Shown piece after piece: positions 49,234 to 57,871 of a stretch of 64,000 nt of DNA. The DNA lies in assembly GCF_009915765.1 (NCBI RefSeq), contig NZ_JAABLQ010000001.1:1178001-1242000 (forward strand). Direction: 5' to 3'. Within the stretch, counting starts at the first letter, position 1; every line of letters starts with the position of its first letter. The notes beneath the pieces were generated by a model that did not search any database, was not told the DNA's origin, and was given only the letters and a program-made list of their open reading frames with translations. The stretch comes from Pannonibacter sp. XCT-53. GTDB taxonomy: Bacteria > Pseudomonadota > Alphaproteobacteria > Rhizobiales > Stappiaceae. The position numbers were made by a program, and so were the translations under genes.

Positions 49234-50046
49234 ATGCGCGGCATTGACCACATCGTCGTCGCGGTGCGCGATCTTGCGGCGGCGGCCCGGTCCTACGAGG
49301 CGCAGGGCTTCCGGCTGACCCCGGTCGCCCGCCATCCCTGGGGCACGGAAAACCGCCTGATCCAGCTGGACGGCGCCTTCCTCGAGCTCCTGAGCGTGCC
49401 GGCCGGTGTCGACATTCCCGCTCCCGCCCGCGGCGCGTTCTCGTTCGGGGCCTTCAACCGGGATTTCCTTGCGGCCGGCGAGGGGGCGTCGATGGTCGTG
49501 CTCGACAGCACCGATCCGGCCGCGGATCGCGCTGCCTTCGAGGCTGCGGGCCTGCGCCTGTTCGAGCCCTTCGGCTTCGAGCGCGAGGCGACGGGACCGG
49601 ACGGCGTGGTGCGCAAGGTCGGGTTCGACCTCACCTTCACCGAAGACCCGGATGCGCCGTCGGTCGGCTGGTTCACCTGCCGCAACCGCTATCCGGAGAA
49701 CTTCTGGAAGCCGGAATTCCAGCAGCATGGCAACGGCGTCCGCGCGCTCGCCGAAGTGATCCTGATCGCCCGCGATCCGGCCGATCATCACATCTTCCTG
49801 CAGGCCGTCACGGGCGTGCGCGCGTTGCGCGCCACGAGCCTCGGCATCGAGTGCCGGACGGCGCGCGGGCTGGTGTCGATCCTGTCGCCGGTGGCCTATG
49901 AGGGGCTCTACGGCGTGTCCGCAGGGGAGCCCGCGACATGGCCGCGGATTGCCGCGCTGCGGCTGACCGGGCCCGGCGTTGCCGCGCGCCGCGTGATTGC
50001 AGCCTCCGACAACCGGGGCCTGATGCTGATCCTCGATCCCGCCTGA
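49234..50046 (+). CDS. VOC / glyoxalase-like domain protein
   Basis: The 270-residue protein starts MRGIDHIVVAVRDLAAAARS and has two vicinal-oxygen-chelate-like halves (metal-binding His in GIDHIVV and a Glu in FLELLSV). It fits the large glyoxalase-like family of unknown substrate. A GGAGGG Shine-Dalgarno favours ATG 49234 over the GTG at 49213. It follows pyrG by 24 nt and may be read with it. Confidence 0.85.
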   Translation: MRGIDHIVVAVRDLAAAARSYEAQGFRLTPVARHPWGTENRLIQLDGAFLELLSVPAGVDIPAPARGAFSFGAFNRDFLAAGEGASMVVLDSTDPAADRAAFEAAGLRLFEPFGFEREATGPDGVVRKVGFDLTFTEDPDAPSVGWFTCRNRYPENFWKPEFQQHGNGVRALAEVILIARDPADHHIFLQAVTGVRALRATSLGIECRTARGLVSILSPVAYEGLYGVSAGEPATWPRIAALRLTGPGVAARRVIAASDNRGLMLILDPA

Positions 50047-50225
50047 ACGCCTGTGTCCGGGGATGGACCGGACCCGACGGGTGCGGTTTACCGGGTCTTC
50101 ACCGGCCTCGGGGCAGGATCGCGGTCGTGGAAAGGCGGATCGTGCCGTCATTTTCCGGGTTGCACTGGCGGCGACTTGGACATAAACACACCGCCAGCGT
50201 GGGGATCCCCACGGTCCCCCTGTGG

Positions 50226-50301
50226 GAGCGAGTAGCTCAGTTGGTAGAGCAACTGACTTTTAATCAGTTGGTCCAGGGTTCGAGTCCCTGCTCGCTCACC
50301 A
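50226..50301 (+). tRNA. tRNA-Lys (anticodon UUU)
   Basis: The cloverleaf is complete: acceptor GAGCGAG/CTCGCTC; D stem GCTC/GAGC with loop AGTTGGTA; anticodon stem ACTGA/TCAGT with loop CTTTTAA (anticodon TTT); T arm CAGGG-TTCGAGT-CCCTG; discriminator A; and encoded CCA at 50299-50301. Confidence 0.97.
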
Positions 50302-50616
50302 TTCCCCCTCCCAGGTCATGATTTCCTCGGATGTCCCGGGCCGACCCCGGTGCGGAGCCCCGTGCTCGCAGGGCAAGACCCTGTCGCCGTGCTGATCCAA
50401 CTGGCAATTCCGACAGGGGCAAAACTTCCAGAATCGTCTTTTATTACAAGGGGAAAGCGGGGTTTTCTGCCTTTCTGGCGACCAAACCTTAACCCTGCGT
50501 CCTGCCGCGCGCCGGTCCTTAAAATTGTCGGAACCGCGTTAGCACCCGGGAGGGGTCATCTCACGTAGGGTCAGGGCCCTGCCAACCGGCAGAGGCTCTG
50601 TTCAACAAGTGCTGGG
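50302..50616. other. 315-bp leader region before the RTX subtilase gene
   Basis: No gene is supported. The region has lower GC around 50440-50530 and contains TTAACC at 50489-50494, a CtrA half-site-like word. It should hold the promoter of the RTX gene. Confidence 0.5.
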
Positions 50617-53600
50617 ATGACCATGACGGATCCGAATGCGGCCAGGGAATGGTACAAGAAGACGATCTCGCTTGATCTTCTCGGCGGCGAGTTCAAGGGG
50701 CAGGGTGTCTCTGTTGGTGTTTTTGACGATGGTCTTGAGAAAACCCACGCCGACCTGGCCGGCAACTACAACGCGTCGAAGGAATTCCGCGTCGGCAGCC
50801 TGACCTTCAACCCGCAAGGTGCCGCCGGCCAGCAGGCCCATGGCACGGCGGTGGCCGGGATCATCGCGGCGGTGGAAGGCAACGGCATCGGCGGTTCGGG
50901 CATCGCCAGCCGCGCCCAGATCACCGGCGTCGACATCCTCGGCAATGCCGGCTCCTATTTCATCGAGGCCATCCGCCACATGGCCTCCTTCGACATCACG
51001 TCGAACAGCTGGAACTGGTCGGCCAAATACGCCGATTCCGTTGCCTCCAGCCTGGGCATCCAGTTTCAGGGCGCGCTGAAGTTTGCGGCCGATACCGGTC
51101 GCGGCGGGCTCGGCACCGTCATCACGGTCGCGGCCGGCAACGACTGGGCGACCGACCGGCGTGATGCCAACTACTCCGAATTCAGTGCTGCCCGCTACAC
51201 CATCACCGTCGGGGCCTACACCGACCAGGGCGTTCGCGCCTTCTACAGCAACACCGGCTCGAACCTGCTGGTCTCGGCGCCCTCGAACGGCGGCACCGCC
51301 GGCATCACCACCACCGACGAGACAGGTCTGGCCGGATATTCGGCGGGCAACACCACGGACAGCTTCGGCGGCACCTCGGCCGCCACGCCGATCGTCAGCG
51401 GCGTGACGGCGCTGATGCTGGGGGCCAACAAGGCGCTTGGCTGGCGCGATGTACAGGAGATCCTGGCGGTGACGGCCGATGTCCAGGCCGGCGGCTTCGA
51501 GGAAAACCGCGGCGCGCTCACCACCAACCAGACCGACCTCTGGGCCATCAACGGCGCGCGCACCGTCAATGGCGGCGGCATGGCCTTTTCCAATGATGCC
51601 GGGTTCGGGCAGGTCGATGCCTATGAAGCGGTTCGCTTCGCCGAGGTGTGGAGCCTGTTCGGCACTGCAAGGACAAGCGCCAACGAGGTGACGCAGCGCG
51701 TCACCGATGCCGCCGTGCGCAGCATCGCCAATGGCACCGGGGCGTCGGCCGAGTACCGGCTCACGGTCAGCCAGGCCATCGACATCGACTATGTGTCGCT
51801 GACGCTGACGCTCACCCATGGCAATGTCGAGGATCTCCGGGTCGAGCTGGTGTCGCCCGACGGCACCCAGAGCCTGCTGCTCACCGTCGGCTCGGCAACC
51901 GCCGTCAACAGCTTCGCCGGCAAGGTCTGGATGTTCGGCTCGAACGAGTTTCGCGGCGAGCTGTCGGCCGGTGTCTGGACCGTGCGTATCACCGACACGC
52001 GCGCCAACGGGTTCTCCGGCAGCGTCAGCAACGCCACGCTCGACATCTATGGCGATGCGGCCAGCATCAACACCGTCTATCACTTCACCGACGACTTCCA
52101 GCGCATGCTCGCCCTGGAGCCCGGGCGTTCCGTCATCCGTGACACCAACGGCGGCACGGACTGGCTCAACTTTGCCGCCATCCGGGGCGGCGTCGATGCG
52201 GATCTCACCGGGCTCAGGGTCAACCTGACCGGCGTCGCCGCCCTGACCATCGCCTCCGGCACCGTGATCGAGAACGTGGTGGCCGGTGACGGCAATGACC
52301 GCCTCGTCGGCAACGATCAGGCCAACCATCTGGTCGGCATGCGCGGCGACGACATCCTGCTCGGCATGGCCGGCCAGGACCGTCTGGCGGGCGGGACCGG
52401 CAACGACACGATCGACGGTGGCGCCGATGCGGATACGGTCGTCTTCAGCGGCCGGCGGTCCGACTACACCCTCGTGCGCAATGCGGACGGCAGCATCACC
52501 GTGACCGACAAGCGCGCAGGCATGGACGGCATCGACAAGGTCTCCAACGTCGAGAGCTTCGCCTTCGCCGATGCGACGCTTGCGGTCGGCTCGCTCGTTT
52601 TCGACGGCACGGGCCAGGCAATCAGGGGCACTGCGGGCAATGACACGCTGAACGGCACCACGGCCGACGACGTGATCGAGGCGGATGCCGGCAACGACAT
52701 GATCCTCGGGTCTGCCGGCCGCGATGCGATCGACGGCGGAGCCGGGACGGACACTGTCAGCTACGCCGCCTCAACCGTCGGTGTCACCGTCGATCTGGTG
52801 ACAGGCCGTGGCAGCGGCGGGCTCGCCGAGGGCGACACGCTGGCGAATGTCGAGAACGTGACCGGGTCGCAGGCCCTGGCCAATGTCCTGCGCGGGACTG
52901 CGGGCGCCAATGTGCTCGTCGGCGGTGCCGGGGATGACGTTCTGGCCGGCCGTGACGGGGCGGATACGCTGACCGGCGCCGGCGGCCTCGATACGGCCGA
53001 CTACAGAGAGTCCGCTGCGGGCGTTTCGGTCAACCTCGGGCTTGCCGGGGCCCAGTCCGGCGGTCATGCGCAGGGTGACGTCCTCTCCGGCATCGAGAAC
53101 GTGACCGGTTCGGCCTTCGCCGACACGCTGACCGGCGATGCGGCCGCCAACACGCTGAGCGGTGGAGCGGGCGATGACGTGCTGACCGGGGGCGGTGGCG
53201 CGGATGTCCTCGACGGCGGGGCCGGGATCGACACGGCCAGCTATGCCGCATCGCTGGCGGGTGTGACCATCAATCTCGGGCTGGCGACCCAGAGCGGCGG
53301 CGATGCACAGGGCGACCGCCTCATCGGCATCGAAGCCGTGACCGGTTCGGCCCTTGCCGACACGCTGATCGGCGACGCGGGCGCCAACATCCTCGCGGGC
53401 GGCGCAGGCAACGACACGCTGACGGGCAATGCCGGTCAGGACCGGCTGACCGGTGGCCTTGGCAACGACATGATCGACGGCGGCGCAGATGCCGATACCG
53501 TCGTCTTCAGCGGCACGCGCGCGGATTACATCCTGCAGCGCAACACCGACGGCAGCATCCTCGTGACCGATCGCCGTACGGGCCTCGACGGCGCGGACAC

Positions 53601-55353
53601 GGTCGTCAACGTCGAGACCTTCCAGTTCGCCGACCGCAGCCTTGCAGTGGGCTCGCTGGTCTTCGACGTGGTCGACCGGACGATCCGGGGCACGGAGGGC
53701 AACGACACGCTGTCCGGCACCACGGCCGACGACATCATGCTGGCCGGTGGCGGCAATGACATCCTCAACGGCTCGGCCGGCAAGGACAGCATCGACGGTG
53801 GTGCGGGCACCGATGACGTGACCTATGCAGCCTCCACCGGTGCGGTCACGGTCGATCTGGCGAGCGGACGCGGCACGGGCGGCTTTGCCGACGGCGATGT
53901 TCTCACCAACGTGGAGAATGTTGTTGGTGCGCTGTCCTTTACGAACACGCTGCGCGGCAACGCCGGGGCCAATGTGCTGACCGGCGGCAATGGCGACGAC
54001 CTGCTGGCCGGGCGTGACGGGGCCGACACGCTGAATGGCGGCAGCGGGCTCGACTGGGCCGACTACAGCGAGTCTTCTGCCGGTGTCGTCGTCAACCTCG
54101 GCATCACCTCCGGCCAGGCCGGCGGTCATGCGCAGGGTGACATCCTGGTCTCGATCGAGAACCTGTCCGGGTCGGCCTTTGCCGACACGCTGACCGGTGA
54201 CACCAACGCGAACACGCTGATCGGCGGGGCCGGTGATGACGTGCTGACGGGCGGGCGGGGCAATGACCGGCTCGACGGCGGCGCGGGTGCCGATGTCGCC
54301 GTGTTCACCGGCCGCCTCGTCGACTACCGGATCACCCTCAATGCCGACGGCACGCGCACCGTGGCGGACCTGCGCGCCGGGTCGCCGGATGGCACCGACA
54401 CTGTCGCCGGGATCGAGACCTTGCGCTTCACCGACGGCCTGCTCCGTCTCGGCGCCGTGGCGACCGCATCTGGCACCCTGACCGCAGGTGCGGCCACGGC
54501 CACCGTGTTCGAGGTGTCCGGCGGGGCCGGCAACGACAGTTTCCTCGGCACGATCGGCAATGACCTGATCCATGGCGGGGCCGGCAATGACATCTTCACC
54601 GGCAGCCCGGGCTCCGACGTGTTTATCGGTGGCGACGGGGTCGATGTCGTGACCTACGCATCCTCCACCGAGGCCGTCGACGTGAACCTGCAGCGGGCCA
54701 GCCAGGCCGGCGGAGAGGCGCTCGGCGACATCCTCGTCGGCATCGAGGTCCTGCACGGGTCGGCCCACAGCGACACGCTGCGCGGCAGCACCAGCGGCAC
54801 CACCGTCTTCGGCGGCGCCGGCAATGACACCCTGTTCGACGGCGCTGGCACCGACAGTTTCAGCGGCGATGCCGGCAACGACCGCTTCGTCTGGGGCGGT
54901 GGCCGCAACGACACGCTGGATGGCGGGGCCGGCACCGACACGCTCGACCTGTCGGCCATGACCCGTGCGGCGACGGTCAACCTGACCGCGCGCAGCGTGA
55001 GCAACGGCGTGGACACCGCGACGGTCCTTAATGTCGAGACCGTCATCGGTACCGGCCTCGGCGACACGCTCATCGGCTCTGCGCTGGCCGACCGCATCGA
55101 GGGCGGCAAGGGCGGCGACACGCTTACCGGCAATGCCGGGGCGGACATCTTCGTCTTCAACGCCGGCGATGGCAGCGACCGCATCACCGACTTCACCCGT
55201 GGCCAGGACCGCATCGAGTTCACCGGGGACATCGATCCCTGGGAGATCTCGTGGATCCAGTCGGGTTCGGATATGCTGGTGCGCTACGCGGGCGGGGAAG
55301 TTCGGCTGGTCGGCGTCACGGGCCTCAGCGCCAGCGATTTCGTCTACAGTTGA
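50617..55353 (+). CDS. RTX subtilisin-like serine protease with P domain (probable type I secretion substrate)
   Basis: The 1578-residue protein has no signal peptide. Residues 20-290 are a subtilase (S8) domain: catalytic Asp at 37/38 (GVFDDGLEKTH), His75 (AHGTAVAG) and Ser254 (GGTSAATP), with the oxyanion Asn175 in AAGNDW. About residues 380-490 form a P/Homo-B domain (NVEDLRVELVSPDG), as in kexin-type proteases. The rest, from about 555, is calcium-binding RTX repeats of the GGxGxD type, including two large near-duplicate blocks. The C-terminus ends SASDFVYS, like many type I secretion signals. No ABC exporter, membrane fusion protein or TolC gene is in the window. ATG 50617 or 50623 could be the start. 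Confidence 0.9.
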   Translation: MTMTDPNAAREWYKKTISLDLLGGEFKGQGVSVGVFDDGLEKTHADLAGNYNASKEFRVGSLTFNPQGAAGQQAHGTAVAGIIAAVEGNGIGGSGIASRAQITGVDILGNAGSYFIEAIRHMASFDITSNSWNWSAKYADSVASSLGIQFQGALKFAADTGRGGLGTVITVAAGNDWATDRRDANYSEFSAARYTITVGAYTDQGVRAFYSNTGSNLLVSAPSNGGTAGITTTDETGLAGYSAGNTTDSFGGTSAATPIVSGVTALMLGANKALGWRDVQEILAVTADVQAGGFEENRGALTTNQTDLWAINGARTVNGGGMAFSNDAGFGQVDAYEAVRFAEVWSLFGTARTSANEVTQRVTDAAVRSIANGTGASAEYRLTVSQAIDIDYVSLTLTLTHGNVEDLRVELVSPDGTQSLLLTVGSATAVNSFAGKVWMFGSNEFRGELSAGVWTVRITDTRANGFSGSVSNATLDIYGDAASINTVYHFTDDFQRMLALEPGRSVIRDTNGGTDWLNFAAIRGGVDADLTGLRVNLTGVAALTIASGTVIENVVAGDGNDRLVGNDQANHLVGMRGDDILLGMAGQDRLAGGTGNDTIDGGADADTVVFSGRRSDYTLVRNADGSITVTDKRAGMDGIDKVSNVESFAFADATLAVGSLVFDGTGQAIRGTAGNDTLNGTTADDVIEADAGNDMILGSAGRDAIDGGAGTDTVSYAASTVGVTVDLVTGRGSGGLAEGDTLANVENVTGSQALANVLRGTAGANVLVGGAGDDVLAGRDGADTLTGAGGLDTADYRESAAGVSVNLGLAGAQSGGHAQGDVLSGIENVTGSAFADTLTGDAAANTLSGGAGDDVLTGGGGADVLDGGAGIDTASYAASLAGVTINLGLATQSGGDAQGDRLIGIEAVTGSALADTLIGDAGANILAGGAGNDTLTGNAGQDRLTGGLGNDMIDGGADADTVVFSGTRADYILQRNTDGSILVTDRRTGLDGADTVVNVETFQFADRSLAVGSLVFDVVDRTIRGTEGNDTLSGTTADDIMLAGGGNDILNGSAGKDSIDGGAGTDDVTYAASTGAVTVDLASGRGTGGFADGDVLTNVENVVGALSFTNTLRGNAGANVLTGGNGDDLLAGRDGADTLNGGSGLDWADYSESSAGVVVNLGITSGQAGGHAQGDILVSIENLSGSAFADTLTGDTNANTLIGGAGDDVLTGGRGNDRLDGGAGADVAVFTGRLVDYRITLNADGTRTVADLRAGSPDGTDTVAGIETLRFTDGLLRLGAVATASGTLTAGAATATVFEVSGGAGNDSFLGTIGNDLIHGGAGNDIFTGSPGSDVFIGGDGVDVVTYASSTEAVDVNLQRASQAGGEALGDILVGIEVLHGSAHSDTLRGSTSGTTVFGGAGNDTLFDGAGTDSFSGDAGNDRFVWGGGRNDTLDGGAGTDTLDLSAMTRAATVNLTARSVSNGVDTATVLNVETVIGTGLGDTLIGSALADRIEGGKGGDTLTGNAGADIFVFNAGDGSDRITDFTRGQDRIEFTGDIDPWEISWIQSGSDMLVRYAGGEVRLVGVTGLSASDFVYS

Positions 55354-55369
55354 GGCGGGACAAGACCAG

Positions 55370-55825
55370 ATGCTCGGCAAGCTTGTCTGCCTCGCCCTGG
55401 CCGTCGGCCTTCCGGCCGGCCTGATCGCAACGCCGGCCGGGGGAGGCGGGATGCAGGACTTCAGGATCACGCATGTCATGGGAGCGCCACTCGGCGTGGA
55501 CGCCCGGCTTAGCCTCGAGGGCACCCGGATCGCGGTGCAGTCGCCCTGCAACTCGCTGGCGATGGGTTTCGTCCGGGCGCCGGACGGCTCCCTGGTCGAG
55601 GATCTGCCGCTGATCGCCACTCAGGCGATCTGCGCCGATCCGGCGCTTGCTGCCGCCGAGGCAAGGTTGCGTCAGGCGTTGTCGGGCGTGAGCCGGTTGT
55701 CGCAGGAGGGGGAGCGGCTGGTCCTGTCGACGGCTGACGGGGCCATCCGGATCGAGGCGGAGCGTCAGGATGCGGCCGGACCGGCCGGACCGGGCGGGCA
55801 AGATGCGGGAAGTATTCCCAAGTAA
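55370..55825 (+). CDS. Small secreted META-like domain protein
   Basis: The 151-residue protein has a signal peptide (hydrophobic residues about 5-20). The mature part resembles META/HslJ-like domains: a Leu-Glu-Gly strand, SPCNSLAMGF, LIATQAICADP (the conserved T..C element), LRQALSGVSRLSQEG and a LVLSTADG strand. It starts 16 nt after the RTX subtilase stop and is surely co-transcribed. A role as a periplasmic inhibitor or folding partner of the protease is a hypothesis. The Ala/Gly-rich tail is probably disordered. Confidence 0.68.
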   Translation: MLGKLVCLALAVGLPAGLIATPAGGGGMQDFRITHVMGAPLGVDARLSLEGTRIAVQSPCNSLAMGFVRAPDGSLVEDLPLIATQAICADPALAAAEARLRQALSGVSRLSQEGERLVLSTADGAIRIEAERQDAAGPAGPGGQDAGSIPK

Positions 55826-56158
55826 TGGAAGGTTCACGGGTCTGCAGCCCCCGAGCGTCTGTCGGCTGCCTGCCGTCCGCCTGCGGGCCGGCCACTGGCC
55901 GGTCTGCTGCGGTGATCCCTGCGTCGGCGAGGTGACGCCTCGGGAGCCGTCCTGCGGCTTACGGGAAAAAACTTAACCGAAACAGGTTTGCAAGATGCTT
56001 CAAATGTGCAATTTTTGCTGCCGCACCGGTTGAAGGCCAAAGTTTGTAACGTTTTCAATGCACCAGGAGCCGGAAACCGGACGTAAAGGAACTTGTGCAA
56101 CCGTTGTGAGTGAAATGGGCTTTTACCGTCGGATCACACCGGCAGACTGGTTGAGGAC
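55826..56158. other. 333-bp gap, AT-richer in its second half
   Basis: No gene is seen. The stretch from about 55960 to 56110 is AT-richer and contains TTAACC at 55973-55978, a CtrA half-site-like word. It probably carries the promoter of the next small gene. Confidence 0.5.
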
Positions 56159-56458
56159 ATGCCCGACGCAACATCAGAGACAGCCGCGCTTGGCGCGGAA
56201 TTCGATTTCCTCAAAGGTCATATCGCCGCGACGATGACCCTGATCCACGCCCTGATCGACCAGGGCACCGTCGACCGGAAGGCGCTTGACGCGTTCTTTG
56301 CCGGGTTTGTCGACCAGCTTCCGCACAACCGCCAGACCCTTGCGCTGCGGCTCGTGCTGGAGCAGTGGCGGCAAGGCCTGCGCGACGGGCAGGAGGTTGG
56401 ACAGCTCAATCGCCGCGTGTTCGAGGTTGTCCGGGGCGGCCTGGTCAACGACGCCTGA
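56159..56458 (+). CDS. Hypothetical protein, 99 residues
   Basis: I do not recognise this protein. It is soluble and mostly helical: residues 10-50 hold an amphipathic stretch (LKGHIAATMTLIHALIDQG) and residues 55-90 a second with VLEQWRQGLRDG. It has no Cys, signal peptide or membrane segment. GAGG lies only four bases before the ATG. Codon usage matches the genome's GC-rich pattern, and the long non-coding stretches on both sides make it an independent gene. Confidence 0.6.
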   Translation: MPDATSETAALGAEFDFLKGHIAATMTLIHALIDQGTVDRKALDAFFAGFVDQLPHNRQTLALRLVLEQWRQGLRDGQEVGQLNRRVFEVVRGGLVNDA

Positions 56459-57122
56459 ACCGCAGGCGCCCGTCCGCAGGGCCCGCAGGATGGGGGCTCG
56501 CGCGGAAGGCGCCGGACAGTTGCCGGGCGTGTCCCGGTCGCCAGTGCGGTCACTGGCCTGCATGCTCCCCCCGCTGGCCCAATGACGGGCCTCGTGACCA
56601 GCGCCAAGGCTGGTCCGACGACCGGCCCGAAGATGGGCCAAAAGACCGGTTCCCGGACTGGTTCGACGACAGGCCCCAGTTGCTTATCGTCAGGTGCTGC
56701 CTCCCAGGTGCTGCCCCCTCACTGTTGCGCCCTCATTTCTGCACCTTGGGTGCTGTCGCAAGACCGACGCCTCACCACGCCCCCCTGATCTTGGCCCCAT
56801 ATCTCGCCCCCTGATCTCGGCCCCGAAATCAGCCCTGACCCGAGCCCTGGAACAGGCCCCGGATCGGCTGTCGGACCTCGCCCTCCGGTTTGGGTCCCGG
56901 GGCCGTTGCGCCGCTTCGCGCGGGCAAGCCTTGCGCCCTGATCCGGGTACATCAATGCGGCCACCTCGGTCCTGGCCTCCACTGCCGGTCACCGGGCGCT
57001 TGCCCGGCGTGACGACGCCGGCGGCGTCACACACAGCTGTGACATGCCGACGCCTTTCGCTTTGCCGGTGCGGCAGCTACAACGCTTCGGAGGAAGTGTC
57101 GTCTGATCAGGAAGCCCGACCG
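56459..57122. other. 664-bp gap before ccdA with low-complexity sequence
   Basis: The frame of ccdA stays open upstream to 56694, but that part is Arg/Pro-rich without protein-like pattern, so I treat it as non-coding. The region holds a 12-bp tandem array (56612-56671) and pyrimidine-rich imperfect repeats around 56690-56830. Confidence 0.55.
56612..56671. repeat. Five tandem copies of a degenerate 12-bp repeat
   Basis: Units start at 56612, 56624, 56636, 56648 and 56660. Each begins GGYY and ends AYN; examples are GGTCCGACGACC and GGTTCGACGACA. The array has a period of four codons but lies in no supported gene. Confidence 0.65.
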
Positions 57123-57860
57123 ATGTTGCAGGAAGTCTCGCTTGTTGGCGCCATGCTGGCCGGGCTCCTGTCCTTCGTCTCGCCCTGTGTGCTGCCGCTC
57201 GTGCCGCCCTATCTCGGCTTCCTCGCCGGCACCAGCCTTGACGAGATCGCGGATGGCAAGGCCGAGAGCGAGGCCAGCCGCCGGGTGTTCTTCACCTCGA
57301 TCGCCTTCGTGCTCGGATTTTCCACGGTCTTCGTTGCGCTTGGCGCCAGTGCCTCGCTGATCGGGCAGACCATCTCCCAGCACCTGCAGATCCTGGGCTA
57401 CATCGCGGGTGTCGTGATCATCATCATGGGCCTGCACTTCCTGGGCGTCTTCCGGATCGCGCTGCTCTACCGCGAGGCCCGGGTGCAGGTCCAGCGCAAG
57501 CCGGCGGGGCTTGGCGGAGCCTATGTGCTGGGTCTGGCCTTTGCCTTCGGCTGGACACCCTGCGTCGGGCCGATCCTGGCGGCGATCCTGTTCGTGGCCG
57601 GTTCGGAGGACACGGTCGCGCGCGGTGCACTCCTGCTCAGCGCCTATGCGCTCGGGATGGGCATCCCGTTCCTGGCTGCCGCGCTCTTTGCCGGCCCCTT
57701 CCTGCGCTTCATGCAGAAATTCCGCCGGCACATGCGCCGGGTCGAGCAGGCCATGGGCGTGTTCATGATCCTGACCGGCATCCTGTTCCTGTCCGGACAG
57801 CTTCAGGTCTTCTCGTTCTGGCTCCTGGAAACCTTCCCGATCTTCTCCCAGATCGGCTGA
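57123..57860 (+). CDS. ccdA: Cytochrome c biogenesis protein CcdA
   Basis: CcdA moves reducing power across the inner membrane for cytochrome c maturation. The 245-residue protein has six transmembrane helices and the two conserved redox cysteines in FVSPCVLPLVPPYLGF and FGWTPCVGPILAAILF. AGGAAG precedes ATG 57123. It is convergent with the SPOR-like gene (11-nt gap). No other cytochrome c maturation gene is nearby. Confidence 0.94.
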   Translation: MLQEVSLVGAMLAGLLSFVSPCVLPLVPPYLGFLAGTSLDEIADGKAESEASRRVFFTSIAFVLGFSTVFVALGASASLIGQTISQHLQILGYIAGVVIIIMGLHFLGVFRIALLYREARVQVQRKPAGLGGAYVLGLAFAFGWTPCVGPILAAILFVAGSEDTVARGALLLSAYALGMGIPFLAAALFAGPFLRFMQKFRRHMRRVEQAMGVFMILTGILFLSGQLQVFSFWLLETFPIFSQIG

Positions 57861-57871
57861 TCCGGCCCGGC

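Noticed and set aside
50226-50301. Attachment site at the tRNA-Lys 3' end
   Set aside because: I found no second copy of the tRNA 3' end and no integrase in the window, so an attachment site is not annotated.
52771-55620. A 949-codon minus-strand frame opposite the RTX repeats
   Set aside because: It mirrors the repetitive GC-rich RTX sequence. The frame has no start context and no recognisable domain.
56694-57122. N-terminal extension of ccdA of about 143 residues
   Set aside because: The extension is Arg/Pro-rich, spans low-complexity repeats and has no signal; CcdA proteins begin at the first helix, and ATG 57123 has a good ribosome-binding site.
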